Origin: Gammaproteobacteria bacterium
Lineage (GTDB): Bacteria > Pseudomonadota > Gammaproteobacteria > Pseudomonadales > Azotimanducaceae_A
Length of the DNA stretch: 5,304 nt
Direction of reading: 5' to 3'
Assembly (NCBI GenBank): GCA_028819775.1
Contig: JAPPKV010000096.1
Location: 1-5,304 of the forward strand
Below, one piece after another: positions 1 to 5,304 of this stretch. Below the pieces are notes generated by a model that searched no databases, had not been told where the DNA came from, and saw only the letters and a program-made list of their open reading frames with translations. A program made the translations under genes and the position numbers. Numbering within the stretch: the first letter of the stretch is position 1; every line of letters begins with the position of its first letter.

Positions 1-2
1 GG

Positions 3-857
3 GCGATTCCGCCGAGGACGCTGCGCGAGGCGGTCGTGAACGGGCTTGTCCACCGTGACTGGCTGGCGACCGGCGCCACCGTCATCGAGCATGTGGGCGA
101 CACATTGACGGTGACATCCCCGGGAGGATTCGTCGGTGGCGTGACACCGGATAACATCATCACCCATCCGGCAGCGCCCCGTTACCGGAACCTGTCGGAA
201 GCGATGGCCTCGCTGGGCCTCGCCGAACGCGAGGGCATCGGCGTGGACAGGATGGTGCGGGACATGCTGGCCATGGGCCAACCTGCGCCGGTCATCCGCG
301 AGGTGGATGGCCCCTACGTGCGCGTCGCACTGCTGGGCGGCCCTCCCGATACCGCGGTCCTCGACCTAGTCGCCGGAATTTCACCCAGTTGGGCCGGCAA
401 CGTTGACTCGCTCCTGCTGATTGAACACTTGACACGAGTTGCTTGGGTGGACGCTCAATCCGCGATGGATTTGATCCAAAGATCCTCCGTGGAGGAAGCC
501 AACGACGCAATCAGGCGGCTGGCGGATGCGCACGTGGACGCAGCTGGTTCAGCACCCGTGATTTCGCCAGTGCAGGGAGTACCCTCCAACCAGCCCGGTG
601 CGTATCGTCTCTCGGACGCCGTACGCACCCGACTCGCCCACCGGCTCGACTCTCTTCACACACTCGAAGGACGCGAAGCGCTGATCCTCGATTGGAGCCG
701 CGCAAGGGGGCGTGTCTCCTCCACGGAGGTCGCCGACCTGACTGGTCTCAGCAAGGTGTCCGCCAGCAAACTGCTCACTAGGCTGGCTGATGCCGGACAG
801 CTACAGGGAGGGCGTCCGGGACGTCGGGGCCGAGGGTTCTTCTACGTTCCCGCATAG
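3..857 (+). CDS. AlbA_2/Schlafen-type ATP-binding transcriptional regulator, 5'-truncated
   Basis: This is the C-terminal part of a gene that starts before the window; 284 codons plus stop are visible, in frame from base 3. The first residues read AIPPRTLREAVVNGLVHRDW. REAVVNGLVHRDW matches the N-box helix of the HATPase_c_4 (RecG-like, COG2865) module, which normally follows an N-terminal AlbA_2 domain. The PGGFVGGVTPDNI segment and LGLAEREGIGVDRM (about nt 213-254) fit the rest of that module. A variable linker follows, then a winged helix-turn-helix at about nt 711-810 (VSSTEVADLTGLSKVSASKLL) with a basic tail RPGRRGRG. The family is annotated as putative transcriptional regulators or DNA-binding ATPases, usually with unknown targets. 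A GTG at 36 is in frame but lies inside the conserved N-box, so it is not the start. Codon use in the linker (about nt 360-480) looks less GC-biased than in the C1 genes, so separate acquisition is possible. The gene converges on fhs, and nothing shows that it regulates fhs. Confidence 0.8.
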   Translation, partial: AIPPRTLREAVVNGLVHRDWLATGATVIEHVGDTLTVTSPGGFVGGVTPDNIITHPAAPRYRNLSEAMASLGLAEREGIGVDRMVRDMLAMGQPAPVIREVDGPYVRVALLGGPPDTAVLDLVAGISPSWAGNVDSLLLIEHLTRVAWVDAQSAMDLIQRSSVEEANDAIRRLADAHVDAAGSAPVISPVQGVPSNQPGAYRLSDAVRTRLAHRLDSLHTLEGREALILDWSRARGRVSSTEVADLTGLSKVSASKLLTRLADAGQLQGGRPGRRGRGFFYVPA

Positions 858-869
858 TCCAAAGAGTCG

Positions 870-901
870 CAGCCAAAGGGCTGGGGTGCGCAGGCGCCAC
901 C
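870..901. terminator. possible bidirectional terminator between convergent genes
   Basis: The 44-nt gap between the two convergent stop codons holds two adjacent hairpins. CAGCC/GGCTG with an AAAG tetraloop spans 870-883. GGTGCG pairs with CG-c-CACC (one bulged C, loop CAGG) across 885-901 and ends directly at the fhs stop codon. Position fits shared termination, but there is no T-tract on either side, so a strong intrinsic terminator is not shown. Confidence 0.3.
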
Positions 902-2557
902 TCAAGTGCTGAGGATGCCGGTTATTTCACCGGTGGCGTCGTCGAGGTCAATGTCCAAGGCGTTGGGATATGACGGCAGCCCGGGCAGGGTGTTGATGTC
1001 ACCAGCCAGGGTAACGATCTGCCGTGCCCCGGCTTGCACGCGCAACTCGCGAATGGGCAGTGTATGCCCGGTCGGCACGTTCAGCAGTTCCGGTTTGGCG
1101 GAAATGGAAAGGTGCGTTTTCGCCATGCACACCGGGTAGTTCCAGCCGAGCCCGGCGTAGCGCTCCGCCATGGCCCGGGTTCGCGGCCCCCATTCGACCA
1201 CGTCCGCCAGATAGACGTCTTCCGCCAAGCGTTCCACCTTGGCCTCCAGGGATTCGTTGTCCGAGTAGAGCAGCTTGATGTCGGCATCGCCGTTGTCGGT
1301 GGCTTCCAAGCAGGCGGCGGCCAGATCGGTCATGCCCGCGCCGCCCTCCACAAAGCCATTCGCCTCCGCCACTGCGGCGGCACCCGCGTCGAGCGCCGCT
1401 CGGCTGGCCGCTTGGACTTCATCGCGACGGTCCCCCGGAAAGCGGTTGATCGCCACCACGGCCGGCAGGCCGTACATGCGCACGATGCGGATGGCGTTGG
1501 CCAGGTTGCTGGCGCCCTTGCCCACGGCGGCGACGTCGTGTGCGTCGAGCTTGTTGCGCCGCACGCCGCCATGCCATTTGAGCCCGCGAATCGTGGCGAC
1601 CACCACGGCGGCCGACGGCGGCGGCCCGCCTTGGCGAATCTTGATGTCCATGAACTTCTCGAAACCGAGATCGGCGCCGAAGCCCGCTTCGGTAACCGTC
1701 AGGTCCGCGCAGTTCACCGCCAAGCGGTCGGCCAGGATCGAACTGCACCCATGGGCGATGTTGCCGAAGGGACCCATGTGGACGATGGCTGGCTGTCCCT
1801 CGGCAGTCTGGGCCAGATTGGGCTTCAAGGCGTCGCGCAGCAGCGCCATGAGCGCGCCGATGCCGCCCACATCCCGCGCCCGCACTGGTTGTTGATCCTT
1901 GGTCCAGCCGAGGACGACATCGCCTAGGCGCTGCCGCAAATCGACGTAATCCGAAGCCAGCGCCAGTATGGCCATGATCTCCGAAGCCGCCGAAATGTCG
2001 AACCGGGCCTCCCGCATCGGCCCGTTCACGCGCCCGCCCACGCCGGTGACGATTTGGCGCAAGGCCCGGTCTTCCGCATCCGTGACCCGCCGCCAAGTGA
2101 TGCCCGCCGCCTCTAGACCCGGCACGGCCTTACGGTGGACCGCGTTGTCCGCCATCGCCGCAAGCAGGTTGTGGGCCGACTGCACGGCGTGAAAGTCACC
2201 GGTGAAGTGCAGGTTGATTTCCTCCGCCGGCTGCACGGTGGCGCGCCCACCGCCGGTGCCGCCGCCCTTGTGACCGAACACCGGGCCGAGCGACGGTTGC
2301 CGAATCGTCAGCGCCACGCGCTCGCCGAGGCGCGCGAGCCCTTGGGTCAGCCCCACGGCAACCGTGGATTTGCCTTCCCCCGCTGGCGTCGGCGTAATGG
2401 CGGTAACCACCACCAACCGACCCGGAATCCTGCGGGTGGGGAAAGCGTCGAGCGGCACCTTCGCCTTGACCGACCCGTACGGTTCCACGTCGCCGGGTTT
2501 GAGCCCAAGTTCCGACGCCACTTCCGCAATGGGACGAAGCGTTGCGTGTGCTTTCAT
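902..2557 (-). CDS. fhs: formate-tetrahydrofolate ligase (formyl-THF synthetase)
   Basis: The 551-aa product is a cytosolic enzyme for formate + THF + ATP = 10-formyl-THF + ADP + Pi, which can run in reverse to give formate and ATP. Signature segments appear in order: P-loop TPTPAGEGKST (55-65), RQPSLGPVFGHKGGG (86-100), INLHFTGDFHA (114-124), FDISAASEIMAILAL (186-200), GPFGNIAHGCSS (262-273), TEAGFGADLGFEKFMDIK (289-306), VCMAKTHLSIS (476-486) and the C-terminal GDINTLPGLP (519-528). Length is close to the usual ~555 aa. The ATG at 2557 is chosen because MKAHATLRPIAEVASELGL matches the usual N-terminus. The frame stays open to 2827, but those 90 codons are low-complexity and cross hairpin repeats. 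No clear Shine-Dalgarno precedes the ATG. Some signature residues deviate from the common form as recalled (REPSLGP to RQPSLGP, ANIAHGCNS to GNIAHGCSS, MEDINLH to AEEINLH), suggesting a divergent paralog. The gene is divergent from the methyltransferase pair, which suggests a joint role in folate C1 metabolism. Confidence 0.95.
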   Translation of the reverse strand: MKAHATLRPIAEVASELGLKPGDVEPYGSVKAKVPLDAFPTRRIPGRLVVVTAITPTPAGEGKSTVAVGLTQGLARLGERVALTIRQPSLGPVFGHKGGGTGGGRATVQPAEEINLHFTGDFHAVQSAHNLLAAMADNAVHRKAVPGLEAAGITWRRVTDAEDRALRQIVTGVGGRVNGPMREARFDISAASEIMAILALASDYVDLRQRLGDVVLGWTKDQQPVRARDVGGIGALMALLRDALKPNLAQTAEGQPAIVHMGPFGNIAHGCSSILADRLAVNCADLTVTEAGFGADLGFEKFMDIKIRQGGPPPSAAVVVATIRGLKWHGGVRRNKLDAHDVAAVGKGASNLANAIRIVRMYGLPAVVAINRFPGDRRDEVQAASRAALDAGAAAVAEANGFVEGGAGMTDLAAACLEATDNGDADIKLLYSDNESLEAKVERLAEDVYLADVVEWGPRTRAMAERYAGLGWNYPVCMAKTHLSISAKPELLNVPTGHTLPIRELRVQAGARQIVTLAGDINTLPGLPSYPNALDIDLDDATGEITGILST

Positions 2558-2590
2558 GCAGTTTGTCCATGGCAGGGAAGAACGGCGCGC

Positions 2591-2621
2591 ATTATCGGAG
2601 GGCAAGATGCCCTCGCTCCAA
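2591..2621 (-). promoter_or_regulatory. candidate fhs promoter with inverted repeat in the spacer
   Basis: On the minus strand, GATAAT (2591-2596) makes a 5/6 match to a sigma70 -10 box, about 33 nt before the fhs ATG. A poor -35 (TTGGAG, 2616-2621, 3/6) lies 19 bp upstream. The spacer is almost filled by the palindrome GAGGGC-AAGAT-GCCCTC (2598-2614), where an operator could sit. A weak -35 with a long spacer would fit an activator-dependent promoter, but the call rests on short matches only. Confidence 0.2.
2598..2614. repeat. inverted repeat GAGGGC-N5-GCCCTC
   Basis: Perfect 6-bp arms surround the 5-nt spacer AAGAT. It lies 41 bp upstream of the fhs start. It could be an operator half-site pair, a hairpin, or part of a dispersed intergenic repeat that continues toward 2760. 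Confidence 0.5.
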
Positions 2622-2645
2622 GGGATTCGACCGACTGGAAAGGAA

Positions 2646-2661
2646 TTTCGCGCGAGCGAAA
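2646..2661. repeat. inverted repeat TTTCGC-N4-GCGAAA
   Basis: Perfect 6-bp arms surround the loop GCGA. This is the second of four regularly placed palindromes in the fhs side of the intergenic region. Confidence 0.5.
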
Positions 2662-2687
2662 CTCCAATGCGAACCAAACGCACCGAA

Positions 2688-2703
2688 GGTGCGCGTTCGC
2701 ACC
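2688..2703. repeat. inverted repeat GGTGCG-N4-CGCACC
   Basis: Perfect 6-bp arms surround the loop CGTT. This is the third palindrome in the series upstream of fhs. It is followed by a C-rich stretch and no T-tract, so it does not look like a terminator. Confidence 0.5.
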
Positions 2704-2733
2704 CTCCCGCCCTCGATTGGGCCGTTGGAGCGC

Positions 2734-2751
2734 GCCTTCCATCAGGAAGGC
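2734..2751. repeat. inverted repeat GCCTTCC-N4-GGAAGGC
   Basis: Perfect 7-bp arms surround the loop ATCA, making this the strongest hairpin of the series on the fhs side. Together with the three preceding palindromes it gives this segment the look of a dispersed, structured intergenic repeat rather than unique promoter DNA. Confidence 0.55.
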
Positions 2752-2901
2752 TGGACGGTGTTCCACAAAAGCTCCTGATTTGAGGCGGCGGGGGGACACT
2801 CAACACCGCCCTTGGGGTTGAAGTCAAACACCCCTTCGGGGCGCTTCTGCGCGGAGGTCGCTTCTAATGTAGAGGTGGTCGCATTCTGCACTAGCTGCAC
2901 G

Positions 2902-2930
2902 TTCGTAGGGGCCAAATCGAGTGAGATAAT
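2902..2930 (+). promoter_or_regulatory. candidate sigma70-like promoter for the methyltransferase operon
   Basis: GATAAT at 2925-2930 (5/6 match to a -10 box) has TTCGTA at 2902-2907 (3/6 match to a -35 box) exactly 17 bp upstream. The local sequence is less GC-rich than its surroundings. Transcription from about 2937 would give a leader of roughly 140 nt that includes both copies of the tandem palindromic repeat. Confidence 0.3.
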
Positions 2931-2950
2931 TGGCTTGCGGAGTTCGGTGT

Positions 2951-3039
2951 GGGAGCCCTCAGCCGGGGAGCGCGAGGGGGCACCCCTCGCATGAAGGGAG
3001 CCCTCAGCCGGGGAGCGCGAGGGCTCCGCCCCTCGCATG
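2951..3039. repeat. tandem 45-bp-period palindromic repeat, two copies
   Basis: Copy 1 (2951-2993) and copy 2 (2996-3039) share an identical first 28 bases, starting GGGAGCCCTCAGCCGGGGAG, and both end in CCCCTCGCATG. They differ only in the short middle. Copy 1 forms an 8-bp stem GCGAGGGG/CCCCTCGC (2972-2979 with 2983-2990, loop GCA). Copy 2 can form GGAGCCCTC/GAGGGCTCC (2997-3005 with 3019-3027) or GCGAGGG/CCCTCGC (3017-3023 with 3030-3036). These two stems share bases and exclude each other. The array ends 26 nt before the mttB-type ribosome binding site. It resembles REP-type elements in layout, but I do not recognise the family. Confidence 0.85.
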
Positions 3040-3064
3040 GAGTAGGCTCACCCAGCGCATTGAC

Positions 3065-3070
3065 GGGAGC
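3065..3070 (+). promoter_or_regulatory. ribosome binding site deciding the mttB-type start
   Basis: GGGAGC lies 6 nt before the ATG at 3077. It supports this start over the upstream in-frame codons, which would translate the palindromic repeat. Confidence 0.65.
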
Positions 3071-3076
3071 TTGACG

Positions 3077-4621
3077 ATGGCCCGACGCCCAGGAGGCAGA
3101 CAAGCGCGCAAGGCGCAACGCAGCGCACCCCTCGCGGACGCCGTCAAGCCCGTCCATCCCGGCGAGTCAGGGGGGCAGTTCACGCCGTTGACGGAAACCG
3201 ACGTCGCTGCCGTCACCGAGAACGTCTTCAGAATTCTGGAGGAAGTCGGCTTCGCCGACGCCACCCCCCATTGCATCGAGACCTGCACCGCGGCCGGCGC
3301 CGCGCTCGGCGATGATGGCCGTCTGCGCATGCCGCGCAGCTTGGTCGAACAAGCCATGGAGCAGGCGCCCCACAGCCTGGTGCTGCACGGGCAGGACCCT
3401 CGCCACGACCTCCACATCGGCGGCAGCAAGGTGCACTTCTCGACTGCCGGCGCCGCGGTGATGATCGCCGACCCCGAAGGCAACCGCTATCGTGACTCGA
3501 CCGCCCAGGATCTCTACGACATGGCGCGGATCGTCGATACCTGCGAGCACATCCACCTGTTCCAGCGCACCTGCGTGCTGCGCGACGTCGAAGACAACTA
3601 CGCCATGGACCTGAACACCGCCTATTGCGCGGTGCAGGGCACGTCCAAGCACGTGGGGTCAAGCTGGGTCCAAGCCAGCCACGTCGAGCGGACTCTGGAG
3701 ATGCTGCACATCCTTGCCGGCGGCGAAGCCGAGTGGCGGGCGCGGCCGTTCGTCAGCCAATCCAACTGCTTCGTGGTGCCGCCGATGAAATTCGCGGTGG
3801 ACGCGCTCGAATGCCTGCGCGTGGCGGTGGAGGGCGGCATGCCGGTATTGCTGCTCTCGGCCGGGCAGGCCGGGGCCACCACGCCGGCCTGCCTGGCGGG
3901 CGCCGTCTCCCAAGCCTGGGCGGAGTGTCTCGGCGGCTTGGTTTACGTGAACGCGATCCGGCCCGGCGCACCGGCGATTCTCGGCGCTTGGCCGTTCGTC
4001 TCGGACCTGCGCACCGGCGCCATGAGCGGCGGGTCCCCGGAACAGGGCCTGTTGTCGGCCGCCTGCGCGCAATTGGGGGTCGCCTTCGACCTGCCCTTCG
4101 GCACCGCCTGCGGCATGACGGATTCGAAGATGCCGGACTTCCAAGCCGGGGCGGAACGGGCTTCGACCTTGCTGGCGGCGGCCCTGTCCGGCGCCAACAT
4201 CATTTACGAAGCCGCGGGCATGTACGCCAGCCTGCTCGGCGCCTGTCCGGAGAGCCTGCTGCTCGACAACGACGTCCTTGGCTCGGCGATGCGCGTCACC
4301 CGAGGCATCGAAGTGACCCCGGAGACCCTGAGCTTCGATGAAATCAAGGGGGTGTGCACGGGCGGCGAGGGCCACTATCTCAGCTCCAACCAGACCTTGA
4401 AGGTCATGCAGAGCGAATACATCTACCCCGAGTTCAGCGACCGGGCCAGCCCCACGGTGTGGGAAGAAAACGGCAAGCCGGAGCTGGTGCACGAGGCCGC
4501 CGAGCGAAAGCGCGCGATTCTCGCCAGCCACTACCCGAAACACATCGCCGACGCGGCCGACGACAGCGTACGCTCGCAGTTCCCCATCTTTCTTTCCCGC
4601 GAGTCCGTCGGCCGAGGATGA
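3077..4621 (+). CDS. MttB-family (non-pyrrolysine) corrinoid methyltransferase
   Basis: The 514-aa product belongs to the trimethylamine methyltransferase family (COG5598). These proteins move a methyl group from a tertiary or quaternary amine to the Co(I) corrinoid of a partner protein. After a basic N-terminus (MARRPGGRQARKAQR), the TIM-barrel family landmarks are LSAGQAGATTPACLAGA (260-276), GAWPFVSDLRTGAMSGGSPEQ (304-323 region), GTACGMTDSKMPDFQAGAE (342-360), SGANIIYEAAGM (371-382) and FDEIKGVCTGGEGHYL (420-435). Length matches the usual ~490-520 aa. The frame has no internal TAG, so no pyrrolysine is encoded. The substrate is therefore more likely a quaternary amine, as for the glycine betaine enzyme MtgB, than trimethylamine, but the exact substrate cannot be read from the sequence. 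The start at 3077 has a good ribosome binding site and the expected N-terminus; the frame is open back to 2930, but through repeat DNA. The corrinoid protein gene follows after 5 nt, so the two are surely co-transcribed. Confidence 0.92.
   Translation: MARRPGGRQARKAQRSAPLADAVKPVHPGESGGQFTPLTETDVAAVTENVFRILEEVGFADATPHCIETCTAAGAALGDDGRLRMPRSLVEQAMEQAPHSLVLHGQDPRHDLHIGGSKVHFSTAGAAVMIADPEGNRYRDSTAQDLYDMARIVDTCEHIHLFQRTCVLRDVEDNYAMDLNTAYCAVQGTSKHVGSSWVQASHVERTLEMLHILAGGEAEWRARPFVSQSNCFVVPPMKFAVDALECLRVAVEGGMPVLLLSAGQAGATTPACLAGAVSQAWAECLGGLVYVNAIRPGAPAILGAWPFVSDLRTGAMSGGSPEQGLLSAACAQLGVAFDLPFGTACGMTDSKMPDFQAGAERASTLLAAALSGANIIYEAAGMYASLLGACPESLLLDNDVLGSAMRVTRGIEVTPETLSFDEIKGVCTGGEGHYLSSNQTLKVMQSEYIYPEFSDRASPTVWEENGKPELVHEAAERKRAILASHYPKHIADAADDSVRSQFPIFLSRESVGRG
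4614..4618 (+). promoter_or_regulatory. ribosome binding site inside the mttB-type 3' end
   Basis: GAGGA lies 8 nt before the ATG at 4627 and runs into the upstream stop codon (TGA, 4619-4621). This supports the start call and tight translational coupling of the methyltransferase and its corrinoid partner. Confidence 0.6.
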
Positions 4622-4626
4622 CAGCC

Positions 4627-5304
4627 ATGAGTGAAGCCATCCCTGAAAATCAGGACGACATCGATCTCGCCGCCTTGCCGAACGCGGAACTGGTCGAGCA
4701 GATGCACGATGACCTGTACGACGGGCTGCGCGACGAGATCGTCGAGGGCACCGAGATTCTACTGGAGCGCGGCTGGCCGGCGGACAAGGTTCTGCAGGAG
4801 GCGCTGGTTGACGGCATGACCATCGTCGGCATCGATTTCCGCGACGGCATCCTGTTCGTGCCCGAGGTGCTGCTGGCCGCCAACGCCATGAAGGCCGGCA
4901 TGGCGATCCTGCGCCCTCTCTTGGCCGAAACCGGCGCCAAGCCGATCGGCAAGATGGTGATCGGCACCGTCAAGGGCGACATTCACGACATCGGCAAAAA
5001 CCTGGTCAGCATGATGATGGAGGGCGCCGGGTTCGAGGTGATCAACATCGGCATCAACAATCCGGTGGAAAACTACCTCGAAGCCATCGAGGAGCACCAG
5101 CCGGACATCCTCGGCATGTCGGCACTGCTGACCACCACGATGCCCTACATGAAGGTGGTCATCGACACCTTGGTGGAGAAGGGCATCCGGGACGAACTGA
5201 TCGTGCTGGTGGGGGGCGCCCCCCTCAACGAGGAGTTCGGCAAGGCCATCGGCGCGGATGCCTACTGCCGAGACGCAGCCGTTGCAGTGGCAACCGCCAC
5301 GGCC
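4627..5304 (+). CDS. corrinoid (cobalamin-binding) methyltransferase protein, MtbC/MtgC-like, 3' end cut by window
   Basis: The first 226 codons are visible with no stop before the window edge. This is the methyl carrier: it binds a corrinoid, accepts the methyl group from the MttB-type enzyme as methyl-Co(III) and gives it to a second methyltransferase. Residues about 20-105 form the helical cap domain, with the family segment FVPEVLLAANAM (77-88). The Rossmann-like B12 domain follows, with GTVKGDIHDIGKN (113-125); His120 in the DxHxxG motif should be the lower axial cobalt ligand. SALLTTTM (165-172) and VGGAPLNEEFGKAIGADAY (195-213) are the two other conserved cobalamin-tail contact regions. 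Family members are about 210-235 aa, so only a few residues are probably missing. Next to an MttB-type gene it is best called a methylamine/betaine-type corrinoid protein. Methanol (MtaC) and methoxyaryl corrinoid proteins share the fold and are the alternatives. Confidence 0.93.
   Translation, partial: MSEAIPENQDDIDLAALPNAELVEQMHDDLYDGLRDEIVEGTEILLERGWPADKVLQEALVDGMTIVGIDFRDGILFVPEVLLAANAMKAGMAILRPLLAETGAKPIGKMVIGTVKGDIHDIGKNLVSMMMEGAGFEVINIGINNPVENYLEAIEEHQPDILGMSALLTTTMPYMKVVIDTLVEKGIRDELIVLVGGAPLNEEFGKAIGADAYCRDAAVAVATATA

Larger units (their letters stand above)
2558..3076. promoter_or_regulatory. 519-bp divergent intergenic control region, hairpin-rich
   Basis: This gap separates fhs (leftward) from the mttB-type gene (rightward). 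The open frames across it give low-complexity, repeat-derived peptides with no recognisable domain, so I treat it as noncoding. It holds at least four perfect short inverted repeats between 2598 and 2751, a weak CCC/GGG hairpin with a TTCG loop at 2832-2841, candidate promoters in both directions, and a tandem palindromic repeat at 2951-3039. No transposase, tRNA or recognisable cobalamin riboswitch was seen in it. Confidence 0.6.

Noticed and set aside
1034..1927. 297-codon open frame on the + strand
   Set aside because: It lies wholly antisense to fhs, its Ala/Arg/His-rich product is typical of high-GC shadow frames, and it matches no family I recognise.
2832..2841. CCC-TTCG-GGG hairpin as a terminator or tetraloop RNA
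   Set aside because: The stem is only 3 bp with a TTCG loop and has no T-tract, so chance is likely.
2742..3038. 98-codon open frame on the - strand with an internal peptide repeat
   Set aside because: The repeated SRSPAEGS peptide is only the translation of the tandem palindromic DNA repeat; no domain and no ribosome binding site supports a gene.
2951..3039. CRISPR array
   Set aside because: There are only two units, they abut with a 2-bp gap and no unique spacer, and no cas gene is present.
2930..3076. In-frame TTG start giving a 49-residue N-terminal extension of the MttB-family protein
   Set aside because: The extension would translate the palindromic repeat and overlap the candidate -10 box, while the ATG at 3077 has a good ribosome binding site and family-like N-terminus.
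2820..3076. Possible cobalamin riboswitch ahead of a B12-dependent operon
   Set aside because: I looked for a B12-box-like GCCACTG core and its surrounding stems and saw none. The hairpins present are explained by the tandem repeat. A covariance-model search would settle it.
3659..4543. 294-codon open frame on the - strand
   Set aside because: It lies antisense to the MttB-family gene, whose protein signatures are clear over the same stretch; a shadow of high-GC codon use.

Overview
The window is a high-GC bacterial segment with the strong G/C third-position bias typical of many Proteobacteria; alpha- or gamma-proteobacterial or a related lineage is possible, but nothing here fixes the taxon. 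It carries four protein genes, two of them cut by the window edges. No tRNA, rRNA, CRISPR array or transposase gene is visible.

Layout. Positions 3-857 (+) hold the 3' part of an AlbA_2/Schlafen-type ATP-binding regulator with a C-terminal winged helix. A 44-nt gap with two small hairpins separates it from a convergent gene, 902-2557 (-), for formate-tetrahydrofolate ligase (fhs). A 519-bp noncoding region (2558-3076) follows. It is dense in short perfect inverted repeats and holds a 45-bp-period tandem duplication. On its other side, divergent from fhs, lie a trimethylamine methyltransferase (MttB)-family gene (3077-4621, +) and, 5 nt downstream, a cobalamin-binding corrinoid protein gene (4627-window end, +).

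How the genes work together (inference from family knowledge). The MttB-family protein has no in-frame amber codon, so it belongs to the non-pyrrolysine branch, whose characterised members demethylate quaternary amines such as glycine betaine. It would pass the methyl group to the Co(I) corrinoid of the adjacent protein. A second methyltransferase, not in this window, would move it to tetrahydrofolate. Oxidation of the folate-bound C1 unit and Fhs running toward formate plus ATP, or Fhs supplying formyl-THF for biosynthesis, would complete a THF-linked C1 module. The likely missing parts (methylcorrinoid:THF methyltransferase, corrinoid reductive activase, FolD, transporter) should be sought just beyond position 5304.

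The most unusual part is the divergent control region. It has candidate promoters with GATAAT -10 boxes facing both ways, an inverted repeat inside the fhs promoter spacer, and repeat units in the mttB leader that can form mutually exclusive hairpins.
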